Source: Amycolatopsis pittospori | GTDB lineage: Bacteria; Actinomycetota; Actinomycetes; Mycobacteriales; Pseudonocardiaceae | NCBI RefSeq assembly: GCF_013870525.1 | Contig: NZ_JACBXD010000004.1 | Coordinates: 1-64,000 of the forward strand | Reading direction: 5' to 3' | Length of the DNA stretch: 64,000 nt | In this document: positions 28,842-37,666 of the stretch, piece after piece | Position numbering within the stretch: position 1 is the first letter of the stretch | Layout of the letters: each line of letters begins with the position of its first letter | Translations under genes and position numbers: made by a program | Notes under the pieces: generated by a model | Database searches by the model: none | What the model was told of the DNA's origin: nothing | Seen by the model: only the letters and a program-made list of their open reading frames with translations

Positions 28842-29542
28842 CGCACAGCACCGGCGGTGAGCGCGAAGAAGGCGTTCTCCAGGCTCCGGTGCCCGCCGAC
28901 GACTTCGGCGAGCGTTCCCTGCGCGACGATCCTGCCGCCGTCGATGACCACGACGTCGTCGACCGTCTCGGACAGTTCTCCCATGAGATGGCTCGACAGC
29001 AGGACGGTGCGCCCGTCCCCGGCGCGCTCGCGGAGGAAGCCGCGGATCCAGCGGATGCCTTCCGGATCGAGGCCGTTGACCGGTTCATCGAGGACCAGAA
29101 CCTCAGGGTCGCCGAGCAGTGCCGCCGCCAGCGCCAGCCGTCGCCCCATCCCCAGCGAGTAGCCGCCGACGCGTTTGCCCGCGGCCTTGGACAACCCGAC
29201 CTCCGCCAGGACCTCGTCCACCCTCCCCCGAGGGATACCGCCCGCCGCGGCGATCCACCTCAGATGCGCCCGTCCGGTGCGCGCACGATGCGCCCCCGAA
29301 CCGTCCAGTACGGCACCGACCTTGCGCAGGGGATCCCGCAGCTCGGCGAAGGGAACACCGTCGACCAACGCGGTGCCCGAGGTCGGGCTGTCGAGTCCGA
29401 GCAGGATCCGCAGCGTGGACGACTTCCCGGCACCGTTGGGCCCGAGGAATCCGGTGACTCTGCCAGGGCGCGCTTCGAAACTGACGTCGGAGAGGATCGT
29501 CGCCACTCCTCGTCGCTTGGTGAGCTGGTCGAACTTGAGCAT
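28838..29542 (-). CDS. ABC transporter ATP-binding protein (BcrA/CcmA type)
   Basis: A 234-residue ATPase. Walker A GPNGAGKSS, a degenerate signature GYSLGMGRR typical of the DrrA/BcrA drug-export branch, Walker B VLVLDEPVNGLD and H-loop SSHL are all visible. ATG 29542 begins the conserved start MLKFDQLTKR and has GGAAGTGG upstream; the longer open frame to 29731 is not protein-like. First gene of the operon ATPase-permease-permease. Confidence 0.92.
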   Translation of the reverse strand: MLKFDQLTKRRGVATILSDVSFEARPGRVTGFLGPNGAGKSSTLRILLGLDSPTSGTALVDGVPFAELRDPLRKVGAVLDGSGAHRARTGRAHLRWIAAAGGIPRGRVDEVLAEVGLSKAAGKRVGGYSLGMGRRLALAAALLGDPEVLVLDEPVNGLDPEGIRWIRGFLRERAGDGRTVLLSSHLMGELSETVDDVVVIDGGRIVAQGTLAEVVGGHRSLENAFFALTAGAVR

Positions 29543-29872
29543 CGGATCCACTTCCCGTCGGGCGCCATCACGTTGCCCGCCAGTCAAGTCCAGCAGGGCA
29601 CCCCGCGCGTCGGACCGGGGACCGATCCTGTCCGACGCGTGTGGGCCCTGGGTCTTACAGCCGCGGCTTCGAGTCACCTGAAGATGCGCCGTGTTCGCCC
29701 GCCGCCGGATACCTGGAAGCTGGAGCGACACTGTCCTATGCGGACGGTTGACGGCGAAAACGTCGACGACGCCGGAAAGTATCTACGGTCAGTCCGCACG
29801 CTCGGGCGAAGTGGAGCACGCTGTCGGTGAGCGGGCGCGACGACTCACCGCCATACCCGAAGACCGTCGGGC
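29543..29872. other. Non-coding gap upstream of the ABC operon
   Basis: 330 bases with no supported gene. It should hold the promoter of the leftward ABC operon and the 3' end of the secreted-protein transcript. No clear operator or hairpin was found. Confidence 0.35.
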
Positions 29873-30187
29873 TCAGGTGTTGTAGTTGATGGTCTTGCCG
29901 GATGCCAGGTCGCCCGAGTAGCACCAGATGGTGCTCTTTTGCAGGCCCGGGTGTGCCCAGATACCGGTGCGCGGGTAGGTATTGGATTGTCCCGGTTGCC
30001 GGCAGTCGATTCTGATCCGGAAAGTACCGGTTCCGCCGGTGCACCTGGCCTCCGCACCGGTTCCGTTCGTGATGTACGCCGACGAGCACCCGGTAGGCGC
30101 GGCGGTCGCTACCCCCGGTGCCGCGACCGCGGCACATGCGACGATAAGCGAGCCCGTGCCCAAGAGCCTGATTGTCCGGTTGTTCAT
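29873..30187 (-). CDS. Small secreted cysteine-containing protein, function unknown
   Basis: A 104-residue protein with a typical Sec signal peptide (arginine near the N-terminus, hydrophobic core, AxA cleavage after about residue 30). The roughly 75-residue mature part has four cysteines (in GCSS, RCTG, DCRQ and WCYS), which could form two disulfides in the extracellular space. No family is recognised. It lies head-to-tail with another small secreted protein (30358-30732), each with its own upstream gap. Confidence 0.75.
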   Translation of the reverse strand: MNNRTIRLLGTGSLIVACAAVAAPGVATAAPTGCSSAYITNGTGAEARCTGGTGTFRIRIDCRQPGQSNTYPRTGIWAHPGLQKSTIWCYSGDLASGKTINYNT

Positions 30188-30357
30188 AGAAACTCCCTGA
30201 ATTCGATGTCTGGTGTGGTCTGGCTCATGGCGGCGCGCACCGACTTGATCGGACGACTGCACGGCATCGGCGCCACTGTGCGTTTGCGGCGCGCTCGATC
30301 GTCGGCCGTTGCCGCGGTCGGCCCGAGGCACGCCAACGCTCTGAGCTTCACACTGCG

Positions 30358-30732
30358 TTAGAACCGGAAGCCGAGTTTCCCGCCGTTCGTGCCGGTGTAC
30401 ATGCGCAGCTGGTGCTGCCCGACGCCGACCCCGTTGCAGATCCAGCTTCGGGGCGGGTCGACACCGGTCATCTCTCCGTAGCATTGTGCGGTGCCGTTCG
30501 GACGGATCAATTCCCACCGGTACTTGGTGCTGCTGGATCCGTAGACGTCTGCATCGACGGAGACCGCGCCGGTGACACCGTGGTAGAAGCTGTTCACACA
30601 GATCTGGTTGCGGCCAGGGCATTCGACCACGCGTCCGGCGGCAGAGGCCGCCGTCACCGGCCCCGCCAGCAATCCCAGCCCCGCGAGCGTCGTCACCATC
30701 GCGCCGAGACCAGGCCGACTCAGTACAGACAT
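30358..30732 (-). CDS. Small secreted cysteine-containing protein, function unknown
   Basis: A 124-residue protein with a signal peptide ending in an A-S-A-A type site at about residue 32. Its mature part has four cysteines (VECPG, QICVN, AQCYG, WICNG) and is rich in beta-strand-type residues. ATG 30732 is preferred to the upstream ATG 30765 because GGGGG sits a few bases before it. It resembles the neighbour at 29873 and the one at 42915 in size and layout rather than in obvious sequence. A secreted inhibitor or wall-binding role is only speculation. Confidence 0.75.
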   Translation of the reverse strand: MSVLSRPGLGAMVTTLAGLGLLAGPVTAASAAGRVVECPGRNQICVNSFYHGVTGAVSVDADVYGSSSTKYRWELIRPNGTAQCYGEMTGVDPPRSWICNGVGVGQHQLRMYTGTNGGKLGFRF

Positions 30733-31023
30733 GTCAACCCCCTGGAAACAGAACCGGTGGTCCATCGTCCGGCCAAGGTAGCTCTTCGAGTGATCCTCAT
30801 TCGTCCCTCCTCATTGTCGGCGGGCCCAGGCGACCCAAGCCCGCCACCCCAACCACGTCCCCGCACCCCGGCCACGTTGCCGCCACCACGACTCGCCACC
30901 CGAATGGAGCTACGGAATTCACCGGTGGAGTCCGGCCGCGAGGTACATCGACGCCTTCCCAACGAAAATGGGCCTGCCTCGACAGCGCAGGACACCGGGC
31001 CGGCGGCCGATATGGTGGCGATC

Positions 31024-31638
31024 ATGGCGATTCGTGCGGCGGTGTTCGACATCGGCGACGTACTGGAGATCGCGCCTGACCTTGGTGTCGGCAGGCGGTG
31101 GGAGACCCAGCTCGGTTTTGTGGAAGGTGAGGTCCGCCGACGGCTGTCGGAGGTCTGGGCAGCCGGGGCCATCGGCGCGGTGACCGAGGATGAGGTGCAT
31201 CAGGCGATCAGCGATCGACTAGGCGTCGACAGGGAGCAAGCCGATGCGATCATGGCGGATTTCTGGGAGCAGTATCTGGGCGTCGGCAACTCCGAGTTGA
31301 TCGAGTACTGCCGGGGGCTGCGCCCGCGCTATCGGACTGGCATCCTAAGCAACAGCTTCGTCGGCGCCCGGGAACGGGAACAGGCCGCGTACGGGTTCGA
31401 GAATCTCGTCGATGACATCGTCTACTCGCACGAGGTCGGCATGAGCAAGCCGGATCCGCGGATCTACGAGCTCACCTGCGCCCGACTCGAGGTTCGCCCC
31501 GAGGAAATGATCTTCCTCGACGATGTGGAGCCAAACGTCGCCGCTGCGCGTGCGGTCGGCGTCCACGGGATCCACTACCGGGACAACGCTCAGGCGATCA
31601 CCGAGATCGAGGAGCTGCTGAGGTCAGCTGGCGGTTGA
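31024..31638 (+). CDS. HAD-family hydrolase
   Basis: A 204-residue haloacid-dehalogenase-like protein. Motif I is FDIGDV (the first Asp is the nucleophile; Asp replaces the common Gly in FDxGG), motif II is the Ser of GILSNS, motif III the Lys of GMSKPDPRIY, and motif IV EMIFLDDVEPN. The helical cap between motifs I and II suggests subclass IA and a small phosphorylated substrate. ATG 31024 is the natural start. It stands alone, with a hairpin after it. Confidence 0.9.
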   Translation: MAIRAAVFDIGDVLEIAPDLGVGRRWETQLGFVEGEVRRRLSEVWAAGAIGAVTEDEVHQAISDRLGVDREQADAIMADFWEQYLGVGNSELIEYCRGLRPRYRTGILSNSFVGAREREQAAYGFENLVDDIVYSHEVGMSKPDPRIYELTCARLEVRPEEMIFLDDVEPNVAAARAVGVHGIHYRDNAQAITEIEELLRSAGG

Positions 31639-31747
31639 GCTTGCGTGGGAGCCGTCTGCATGGATTCGCGGCAACACGTTCAGCCGTTGCGACGGCCGGC
31701 CTCGGCGGCGTCGGTGGTCCAGGCGCCTGCGGCCACGTCTGTTTCCC

Positions 31748-31774
31748 CCTGCCACTCCCAGCAAGGTGGCAGGG
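31748..31774. terminator. Hairpin between convergent genes
   Basis: CCCTGCCAC (31748-31756) pairs perfectly with GTGGCAGGG (31766-31774) around a 9-base loop. It lies between the HAD gene and the small membrane-peptide gene and may serve both. Confidence 0.6.
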
Positions 31775-31791
31775 AGAACCACTACGCCTCA

Positions 31792-31917
31792 TCAGGTGAC
31801 TGTCAGGAGCAGGATCAGGGCATAGATGCCCGCGCCGACCTCCTCTCGGAACCAAAAGGCCATCAGGCCCGCCAAGACCACCGTGCCGACGATGATCTGG
31901 ATCTTCCGCAGCTTCAT
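31792..31917 (-). CDS. 41-residue single-pass membrane peptide
   Basis: On the minus strand ATG 31917 is preceded by GAGGAGAAGG at good spacing and opens a 41-codon frame. The product has a basic start (MKLRKIQ), a first hydrophobic stretch of about 14 residues, a short loop with FREEVGAG and a second hydrophobic stretch (IYALILLLTV). It ends with TGA 31792 close to the hairpin at 31748. No family is recognised; such peptides are often missed because of size. The strong ribosome site and hydrophobic pattern are the evidence. Confidence 0.55.
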   Translation of the reverse strand: MKLRKIQIIVGTVVLAGLMAFWFREEVGAGIYALILLLTVT

Positions 31918-32100
31918 GACCTTCTCCTCGGGCCTCTCCAACGGTTAAGAGACCGTCTCCGGCGGAGAAGTTGTGATCCTTCACCTAACGTCAGGAAAAC
32001 CCCAGGGTCACAGGGTTTCGAAGGAACGCGAGATCGCCGGTGACACCCAGGGGCGCGGCCTTCGGGTCGAGGGGCCGGACGGCCCTGCCGAAATCGCCAG

Positions 32101-32393
32101 GCCGTCGCGAAGGCGGACTGCGGTTACGTCGTCGGGCAGGTGACCGACGGCCTGCGCCGCCACGGTTACGAGATGGCCGGGCCATCGCACTGGACTACAC
32201 CGCGAACATCGCCGCCTCGGTACGCATCGTGCAGCAGAAATGGAATCGGGTTCGCACGGCTGATATCACCTTGGGCGACGGCGATCCGGAGAAGCTGGAG
32301 AACTGGTTCTTCGCGGTATGGGCGTACAACTCCCCCGCCGCGCCCGCCCGGATGCTCGACTCCACCCAGACGCCCAACCCGAACGTGCTGTAA
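32101..32393 (+). pseudogene. Fragment of a large golvesin/RHS-associated secreted protein, frameshifted
   Basis: Two reading frames join to give the core of a domain I know from large actinomycete golvesin-domain proteins: AVAKADCGYVVGQVTDGLRR in the frame of 32101, then AIALDYTANIAASVRI and EKLENWFFAVWAYNS in the frame of 32181. The shift lies near 32170-32181, and both ends of the protein are missing. It is probably the remnant of a large cell-surface gene related to those at 54-64 kb. Confidence 0.6.
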
Positions 32394-32458
32394 CCGATCA
32401 CCGCCACCGTGAGCACCGGCCACCTGATTTACGGCACTTCGACGTGAGCGCGGGCGGG

Positions 32459-34222
32459 TCAGTACATGGCCTCGATCGTCTGGGCGTAGTGGGTGGCGAT
32501 CGGCGCGCGCTTGAGCTTGCCGGTCGGGGTCAGGAGTGCGCTGCCCGGCTGCCAGACCTCGGGCAGGACGGTGAACTTCTTGATCTGCTCGACCCGGGAC
32601 AGGGTGACGTTGGCGGCGTCCACCCCTGCTTGAACGGCCGCTACCAGTTGCGGGTTCTCGGCCAGCGTCGCGAGGTCGGCCGGCAGTTCATGCTGGTCGG
32701 CGAAGGACGGCGCGGCATCGGGATCGAGGCAGATCAGCATCGTGTTGTACGGGCGCTGTTCGCCGATGACCGCGACAGTGCTCACCAGCGGACAGTTCGC
32801 GAGAACGGCGTTCTCGATGTTCGTCGGTGACATGTTCTTGCCCGCCGCGTTGATGATGAGCTCTTTCTTGCGGTCGACGATCCTCAGGTAGCCGTCGGAA
32901 TCGAACTCGCCGACGTCGCCGGTGTGCAGCCAGCCGTCGGCGTCGATGGCCTCGGCGGTCCTGGCGGGGTCTTTGCGGTAGCCGCGGGTGACCATCGGGC
33001 CGCGCGCGAGAACCTCGCCGTCGTCGGCCAGGGTGATCCGAGCGCCGGGCACCGGAAGGCCGACGGTGCCGATCTTGATGCGGTGTAACGGGTTCACCGT
33101 GACCGCCGCGGTGCATTCGGACATTCCCCAGCCCTCGGACAGCGGGATGCCGAGGCCGAGGATGTACTCGTGCACCTCGCGCGGGATGGGCGCGGCACCG
33201 CTGACCGCGGCGACGATCTGGTCCAGGCCGAGTCGCTGCCGGACCTGCGCCAGCACCAGCCGGTCGGCCACCGCGTAACGCAGCCGGGCCAGCGGGTGCT
33301 GCTCGCGGGCCTCGGACCGGGCGCGGGCACGGGCGCGTCCGGTGCCGATCGCCCATGCGGCGAGCCTGCGCTTGACCGGGTCCTGCTGGGCGAGGGCGGC
33401 TTGCAGTCCGGCCCTGATCTTGACCCACACGCGCGGCACGCCGAGGAAGTAGGTGGGCCGGACCTGAGTGAGTGCGTCCAGCACCCCTTTGGGGTCGGCG
33501 ACGGTGGTGATCTGCCCGCCGTACAGCAACTGGGCGTAATGGCTGAACCAGCGGTTGGCCGCGTGCGCGTCCGGCAGGTAGGAGATCATCCGGTTGGGCT
33601 GATCGCGGACGCCGAAGTCGACGAGGATGCGCGCGTTCTCAAGGAAGTTGGCGTGGGTCAGTTCGACGCCCTTGGGCGGTCCGGTGGTCCCGGAGGTGTA
33701 GACGAGGGTGAGCAGGTCGTGCGGCTCGACCGCACGCCAGGCCGCCTCGAAGTCGAACTCCGGGGCCGGCGCGGCTTCCAGCTGCTCCAGCGACAACGCC
33801 TCCCCGTCGACGCACACGATGTGTTCGACCTTGCCGCCCTGCTGGACGGCCTCGCGGATGACGGGCAGGAACCGCCGCTCGCAGATCACGACGCGGTTGT
33901 CGGCGTTGTCGAACTGGTAGGCCAGCATCTGCGCGGGATTCGTGTTGTAGACCGAGAACGGCGTCGCGCCCAAATGCAGCGTGGCGGTGTCGCACAGGTG
34001 GAACTCGGGCCGGTTGGTCAGCATCAGCGCGACGGTGTCACCCCGGCCGATGCCCAGGCCCGCCAGCCCGGCGGCGATGGAGCGCACCCGGTCCCGATAC
34101 TGCCGCCAGGTGATCGCCACGTCGCCGCCGAGGTCGCGCAGAGCGACCGCATCGGGGTCCAGCGCCGCGACGGTCTGGAATGCCTCACACAGGGTCCGGG
34201 GGGTCGATACCGCACGAGGCAT
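32459..34222 (-). CDS. Long-chain acyl-CoA synthetase (FadD15-like AMP-forming ligase)
   Basis: A 587-residue ANL ligase. The P-loop is LVYTSGTTGPPKGVELTHAN, A5-like motif SEGWGMSECTAAV, A7 WLHTGDVGEFDSDGYL, linker DRKKELIINAAGKNMSP, and the C-terminal Lys in TPTGKLKR. This is the layout of long-chain fatty acyl-CoA synthetases (bubblegum/FadD15 branch). It is the last gene of the six-gene leftward operon, 39 bases after an SDR gene, and probably activates the acid degraded by that operon. Confidence 0.9.
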   Translation of the reverse strand: MPRAVSTPRTLCEAFQTVAALDPDAVALRDLGGDVAITWRQYRDRVRSIAAGLAGLGIGRGDTVALMLTNRPEFHLCDTATLHLGATPFSVYNTNPAQMLAYQFDNADNRVVICERRFLPVIREAVQQGGKVEHIVCVDGEALSLEQLEAAPAPEFDFEAAWRAVEPHDLLTLVYTSGTTGPPKGVELTHANFLENARILVDFGVRDQPNRMISYLPDAHAANRWFSHYAQLLYGGQITTVADPKGVLDALTQVRPTYFLGVPRVWVKIRAGLQAALAQQDPVKRRLAAWAIGTGRARARARSEAREQHPLARLRYAVADRLVLAQVRQRLGLDQIVAAVSGAAPIPREVHEYILGLGIPLSEGWGMSECTAAVTVNPLHRIKIGTVGLPVPGARITLADDGEVLARGPMVTRGYRKDPARTAEAIDADGWLHTGDVGEFDSDGYLRIVDRKKELIINAAGKNMSPTNIENAVLANCPLVSTVAVIGEQRPYNTMLICLDPDAAPSFADQHELPADLATLAENPQLVAAVQAGVDAANVTLSRVEQIKKFTVLPEVWQPGSALLTPTGKLKRAPIATHYAQTIEAMY

Positions 34223-34261
34223 CGCGGGGCTCCTTTGGTGAATGGGGGTGGGAGCGGGACG

Positions 34262-35101
34262 TCAGTTGCCGCGAGCGCGCTCCTCGTAGGCCCGGCGCCG
34301 CTCGGGGTCGACGTCGTCGGTGAACAGGTGGTCGCCGCCGAGGAGCCGCGCGGCGGCCTCCGAGACACGGCGGGGCAGGAACTTCTGCGACCCGAGCAGC
34401 GCCCCGGTCTGCCAGGTCACCCGTACGACCGCACGCGGCTTGCCGATCAGCCGGACGATGGCCGCGGCGATCTCCTCCGGCTCGGCCGCCCGGAACCCGG
34501 AGATCCCCTTGGTGCCCGCGGTGAGTTCGGTGTTGACGAACGAGGGCAGCACCAGGGAGAAGTCGACGCCGCTGCCGCGGTTCTCGACCCGGACCGCGTC
34601 GGTGAACCCGATGACGGCGTACTTGCTGCCGCAGTAGGTGGCCACCCCGGGTGCGTACGTCTCACCGGCCAGGGACGCGATGTTGATGACGTGTCCGCTG
34701 CGACGCGGGAGCATGCGCTCGAGTGCGAGCTTGGTCCCGAGGATTACGCCGTAGACGTTGATGTCCAGGATGCGCCTGGTCACCTCGTCGGACTCGCCGG
34801 CCACCAAGCCGACCGGCATGATCCCGGCGTTGTTGATCAGTACGTCGACCGGTCCGATGCGCTTCTCGACGTCGTCGAGGAACGCCTCGAACGACTCCCG
34901 TCCGGTGACGTCCAGCTTCGCGGCGACCTCGAACCCGGCTTGCTCGCCCGCTGCCTTCGCGGCGGTCTCGTTGATGTCACCGATGGCGACGCGGGCACCG
35001 CGGCGGTGCAATGCGGTAGCGGTCGCGAGACCGATACCGCGGGCACCGCCGGTGACGACGACGACCTTGCCGCGGACCGTCGCGGTCTTGTCCCTGCTCA
35101 C
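34262..35101 (-). CDS. Short-chain dehydrogenase/reductase
   Basis: A 279-residue classical SDR. Cofactor loop TGGARGIG, NNAG near residue 90, catalytic Ser in INIASLAG and YxxxK in YCGSKYA are all intact. Asp in IGDIN at the end of strand 2 favours NAD+ over NADP+. Start GTG 35101 overlaps the upstream SDR stop (GTGA). The extended C-terminal tail after residue 200 is typical of the SDRs that accompany lipid catabolism. The substrate is unknown. Confidence 0.88.
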   Translation of the reverse strand: MSRDKTATVRGKVVVVTGGARGIGLATATALHRRGARVAIGDINETAAKAAGEQAGFEVAAKLDVTGRESFEAFLDDVEKRIGPVDVLINNAGIMPVGLVAGESDEVTRRILDINVYGVILGTKLALERMLPRRSGHVINIASLAGETYAPGVATYCGSKYAVIGFTDAVRVENRGSGVDFSLVLPSFVNTELTAGTKGISGFRAAEPEEIAAAIVRLIGKPRAVVRVTWQTGALLGSQKFLPRRVSEAAARLLGGDHLFTDDVDPERRRAYEERARGN

Positions 35102-35982
35102 GCCGACGCCCACTGGTCGAACTTCCCGGGCAGCTTCTCCAGTTCCCACGGACCGTCGGTCTCCACCAGGTCCTTGGACGTCCAGCCCTGCAGCAGCGAG
35201 ATCGCGCCCCCTTGCACGGCCAGCACCTTGCCGCTGAGCGGACAATCCGCACCGGCCAGGTACGCCACGATCGGCGCGATGTTGGCCGGGGAGAAAGCGT
35301 CGAACTCACCCTCGGGCACCTCTTCGGCGAAGATGGCGCCCATGCCCGGGGTGGCCAAGGTGAGCCGGGTACGCGCGACCGGCGCGATGGCATTGACCCG
35401 CACCCCGTAGCGCTCCAGTTCCAGCGCCGCGACCTCGGTGAGGGCCGCGATGCCCGCCTTGGCCGCGCCGTAGTTGGCCTGGCCCGCGTTGGGCATGAAG
35501 GTGCCCGACGCCGAAGCGGTGTTGATCACCGATGCGGAGACCGGCCTGCCCGCCTTGGCCTGCTCCTTCCAGTACACCGACGCGTGGTGAAGCACCGCGA
35601 AGTGGCCCTTCAGGTGGACCGCGATGACCGAGTCCCACTGGGTCTCGTCCATCCCGGCGACGAACGCGTCGCGCAGGATGCCCGCGTTGTTCACCACGAC
35701 GTCCAGCCCGCCGAACTCCGCCACCGCCTGGTCGATGAGCGCCTTCGCACCGTCCCAGGTGGCGACGTTGTCGGTGTTGGCCACGGCCCGGCCACCGGCG
35801 GCGACGATCTCGTCGGCCACTTCCTGGGCCGGACCGGCGTCCGAACCGCTGCCGTCGTTGCCGCCGCCGAGGTCGTTGACCACGACCGCGGCGCCCTCCT
35901 TGGCGAACAGCAGGGCATGCTCGCGACCGATGCCGCGGCCCGCTCCGGTGATGACGGCGACCCGTCCCTCCAGCACGCCCAC
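35098..35982 (-). CDS. SDR, 3-hydroxyacyl-CoA dehydrogenase-like (MFE-2 type)
   Basis: A 294-residue SDR. TGAGRGIGREHALLFAKEG, VVNDLGG with Asp for NAD+, VNNAGILRD, catalytic Ser in NTASASG and YGAAK are intact. The HALLFAKEGA and NNAGILRD motifs are characteristic of peroxisomal MFE-2-like hydroxyacyl-CoA dehydrogenases that serve sterol side-chain or branched fatty acid beta-oxidation. It begins at GTG 35982, one base after the SRPBCC stop, and overlaps the next SDR. It probably catalyses the third step of a beta-oxidation cycle with the MaoC hydratase of the operon. Confidence 0.88.
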   Translation of the reverse strand: MGVLEGRVAVITGAGRGIGREHALLFAKEGAAVVVNDLGGGNDGSGSDAGPAQEVADEIVAAGGRAVANTDNVATWDGAKALIDQAVAEFGGLDVVVNNAGILRDAFVAGMDETQWDSVIAVHLKGHFAVLHHASVYWKEQAKAGRPVSASVINTASASGTFMPNAGQANYGAAKAGIAALTEVAALELERYGVRVNAIAPVARTRLTLATPGMGAIFAEEVPEGEFDAFSPANIAPIVAYLAGADCPLSGKVLAVQGGAISLLQGWTSKDLVETDGPWELEKLPGKFDQWASA

Positions 35983-35983
35983 G

Positions 35984-36418
35984 TCAGGCCACCAGCTTCT
36001 CGAGGTTGTCCAGCGAGGCGGTGAGCTCCTTGGTGGTGGCCCGCTCGATGGCGCCGCCGATCGCGCCGACCATCATCTGGCTGAGGAACTCCGCGTCGAT
36101 CCTGGCCACGGAGGCGTCCGCGCCGATGGCCTCGACGGAGAGAGTGAAAGTGATCTTCGCGCCGGCCATACCGTTGCCGGAGAAGCGGGTCGTGTTCGGC
36201 GCGTCGAACTCCTCGACGGTGAAGGTGATGGTGTTGGCCATGCCCATGATGGTCAGGACCTCGGCCATGGTGGCGCCCTTGGTCAGCTCGGTGGGCGGCT
36301 CTTCCTTCCACTTGGTATGGACCGTCAGCCACTCCTCGAAGCGCTTCGGATCGGAGATGACTGCCCACAGCTTCTCCTGCGAGACGCCGAACTCCTTCGA
36401 GACATGTGCCTCGGCCAT
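35984..36418 (-). CDS. SRPBCC family protein (START-like, DUF2505-like)
   Basis: A 144-residue helix-grip protein: EFGVSQEKLWAVISDPKRFEEW is the typical start of an SRPBCC hydrophobic-ligand domain, and it ends in a long amphipathic helix. ATG 36418 is preferred to ATG 36424 because AGGAGG lies eight bases upstream. Such proteins bind or carry hydrophobic molecules. Its place between a thiolase and an SDR suggests a lipid or sterol ligand. Confidence 0.82.
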   Translation of the reverse strand: MAEAHVSKEFGVSQEKLWAVISDPKRFEEWLTVHTKWKEEPPTELTKGATMAEVLTIMGMANTITFTVEEFDAPNTTRFSGNGMAGAKITFTLSVEAIGADASVARIDAEFLSQMMVGAIGGAIERATTKELTASLDNLEKLVA

Positions 36419-36446
36419 GATCATTTCCTCCTCGGTGTCGTGGTTC

Positions 36447-37646
36447 TCAGCGGTTCGCCGGCCGGTAGGCGGTGACGAACGACGCCCCGCCGAGGCCGAT
36501 GTTGTGCGCGAGCGCGATCCGCGCGCCCTCGACCTGACGCGACTCGGCCTCGCCGCGGAGCTGCCAGGTCATTTCGGCGCACTGGGCCAAGCCGGTGGCG
36601 CCGAGCGGATGCCCCTTGGAGATCAGCCCGCCAGACGGGTTGACGACCCAGCGGCCGCCGTAGGTGGTGTCGCCGTTGTCGACGAGCTTGTGCCCTTCGC
36701 CCACCGGTGCGAGGCCGAGCGCCTCATAGGTGAGCAGCTCGTTGGGGGCGAAGCAGTCGTGCAGCTCGATCACGTCGACGTCTTCAGCGCCGATCCCGGC
36801 CTGGGCGTACACCTTCTCGGCGGCGGCCGCGGTCATGTCGACGCCGACGAGGGCGCGAGCCGTCTTGGCCTCGAACGTCGAGGGCAGGTCGGTGACCACG
36901 GCCTGCCCGACGATCTCGACCGCGCGATCGCCCAGCCCGTGCTCCTCGACGAACCGCTCGCCGGCCAGCACGGCCGCGGCCGAGCCGTCCGAGGTGGGCG
37001 AGCACATCAGCCGGGTCATGCCCAGCGGCTCGTAAACCATCTTCGCGCCGCGGATCTCGTCCAGCGTGTACACGTCCTGGAACTGCGCGTACGGGTTGTT
37101 GGCCGAGTGCCGGTGGTTCTTCTCGGCGATCTTGGCATAGTGCTCGGGGGTGGAGCCGTAGACGTCCATGTGCTCCACACCCGCCGCGCCGAACATCCAC
37201 GGCGCCACCGGCATCGCGAACTCGCGCAACCGGGCCAGCGCCTCGAGGTGGCGCATCAGCGGCTGCTCCCGGTCGGACCAGCCGGACTCCAGCGAGCCGG
37301 ACTGCATCTTCTCGAAGCCGATGGCCAGCGCGCAGTCGGCTTCGCCGCTGCGCACGCCCCGGGCCGCGAGGTACAGCGCGGTGGAACCGGTGGAGCAGTT
37401 GTTGTTCACGTTGACGATCGGGATGCCGGTCAGGCCCAGTTCGTAGATGGCGCGCTGACCGCTGGTGGAGTCGCCGTAGCAGTAGCCCGCCGCGGCCTCC
37501 TGGACCTTGGCGTAGTCGATGCCGGCGTCCTCGAGTGCCTTGGTGCCGGCCTCTTTGGCCATGGCCGGGTAGTCCCAGCCCTCCCGCCGACCCGGTTTCT
37601 CGAACTTCGTCATGCCGACGCCGACCACGAAAACCTTGCTGCCCAT
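36447..37646 (-). CDS. SCP2-type thiolase / lipid-transfer protein
   Basis: A 399-residue thiolase-fold protein. The nucleophile Cys is in NNNCSTGS, followed by [10 protein letters not shown] and [14 protein letters not shown], the hallmark of SCPx-type thiolases. Family members in actinomycetes cleave 3-ketoacyl-CoA or act as retro-aldolases on sterol side chains together with a hotdog partner. It sits 28 bases before the SRPBCC gene and 20 bases after the MaoC gene. No separate DUF35 (OB-fold) partner is seen next to it. Confidence 0.9.
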   Translation of the reverse strand: MGSKVFVVGVGMTKFEKPGRREGWDYPAMAKEAGTKALEDAGIDYAKVQEAAAGYCYGDSTSGQRAIYELGLTGIPIVNVNNNCSTGSTALYLAARGVRSGEADCALAIGFEKMQSGSLESGWSDREQPLMRHLEALARLREFAMPVAPWMFGAAGVEHMDVYGSTPEHYAKIAEKNHRHSANNPYAQFQDVYTLDEIRGAKMVYEPLGMTRLMCSPTSDGSAAAVLAGERFVEEHGLGDRAVEIVGQAVVTDLPSTFEAKTARALVGVDMTAAAAEKVYAQAGIGAEDVDVIELHDCFAPNELLTYEALGLAPVGEGHKLVDNGDTTYGGRWVVNPSGGLISKGHPLGATGLAQCAEMTWQLRGEAESRQVEGARIALAHNIGLGGASFVTAYRPANR

Positions 37647-37666
37647 GGGAAATGCTCCTCTGCTGG

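Noticed and set aside
33170..35410. Plus-strand open frame of 746 codons
   Set aside because: It lies opposite the acyl-CoA synthetase and an SDR, both with full family motifs. Its product has no domain.
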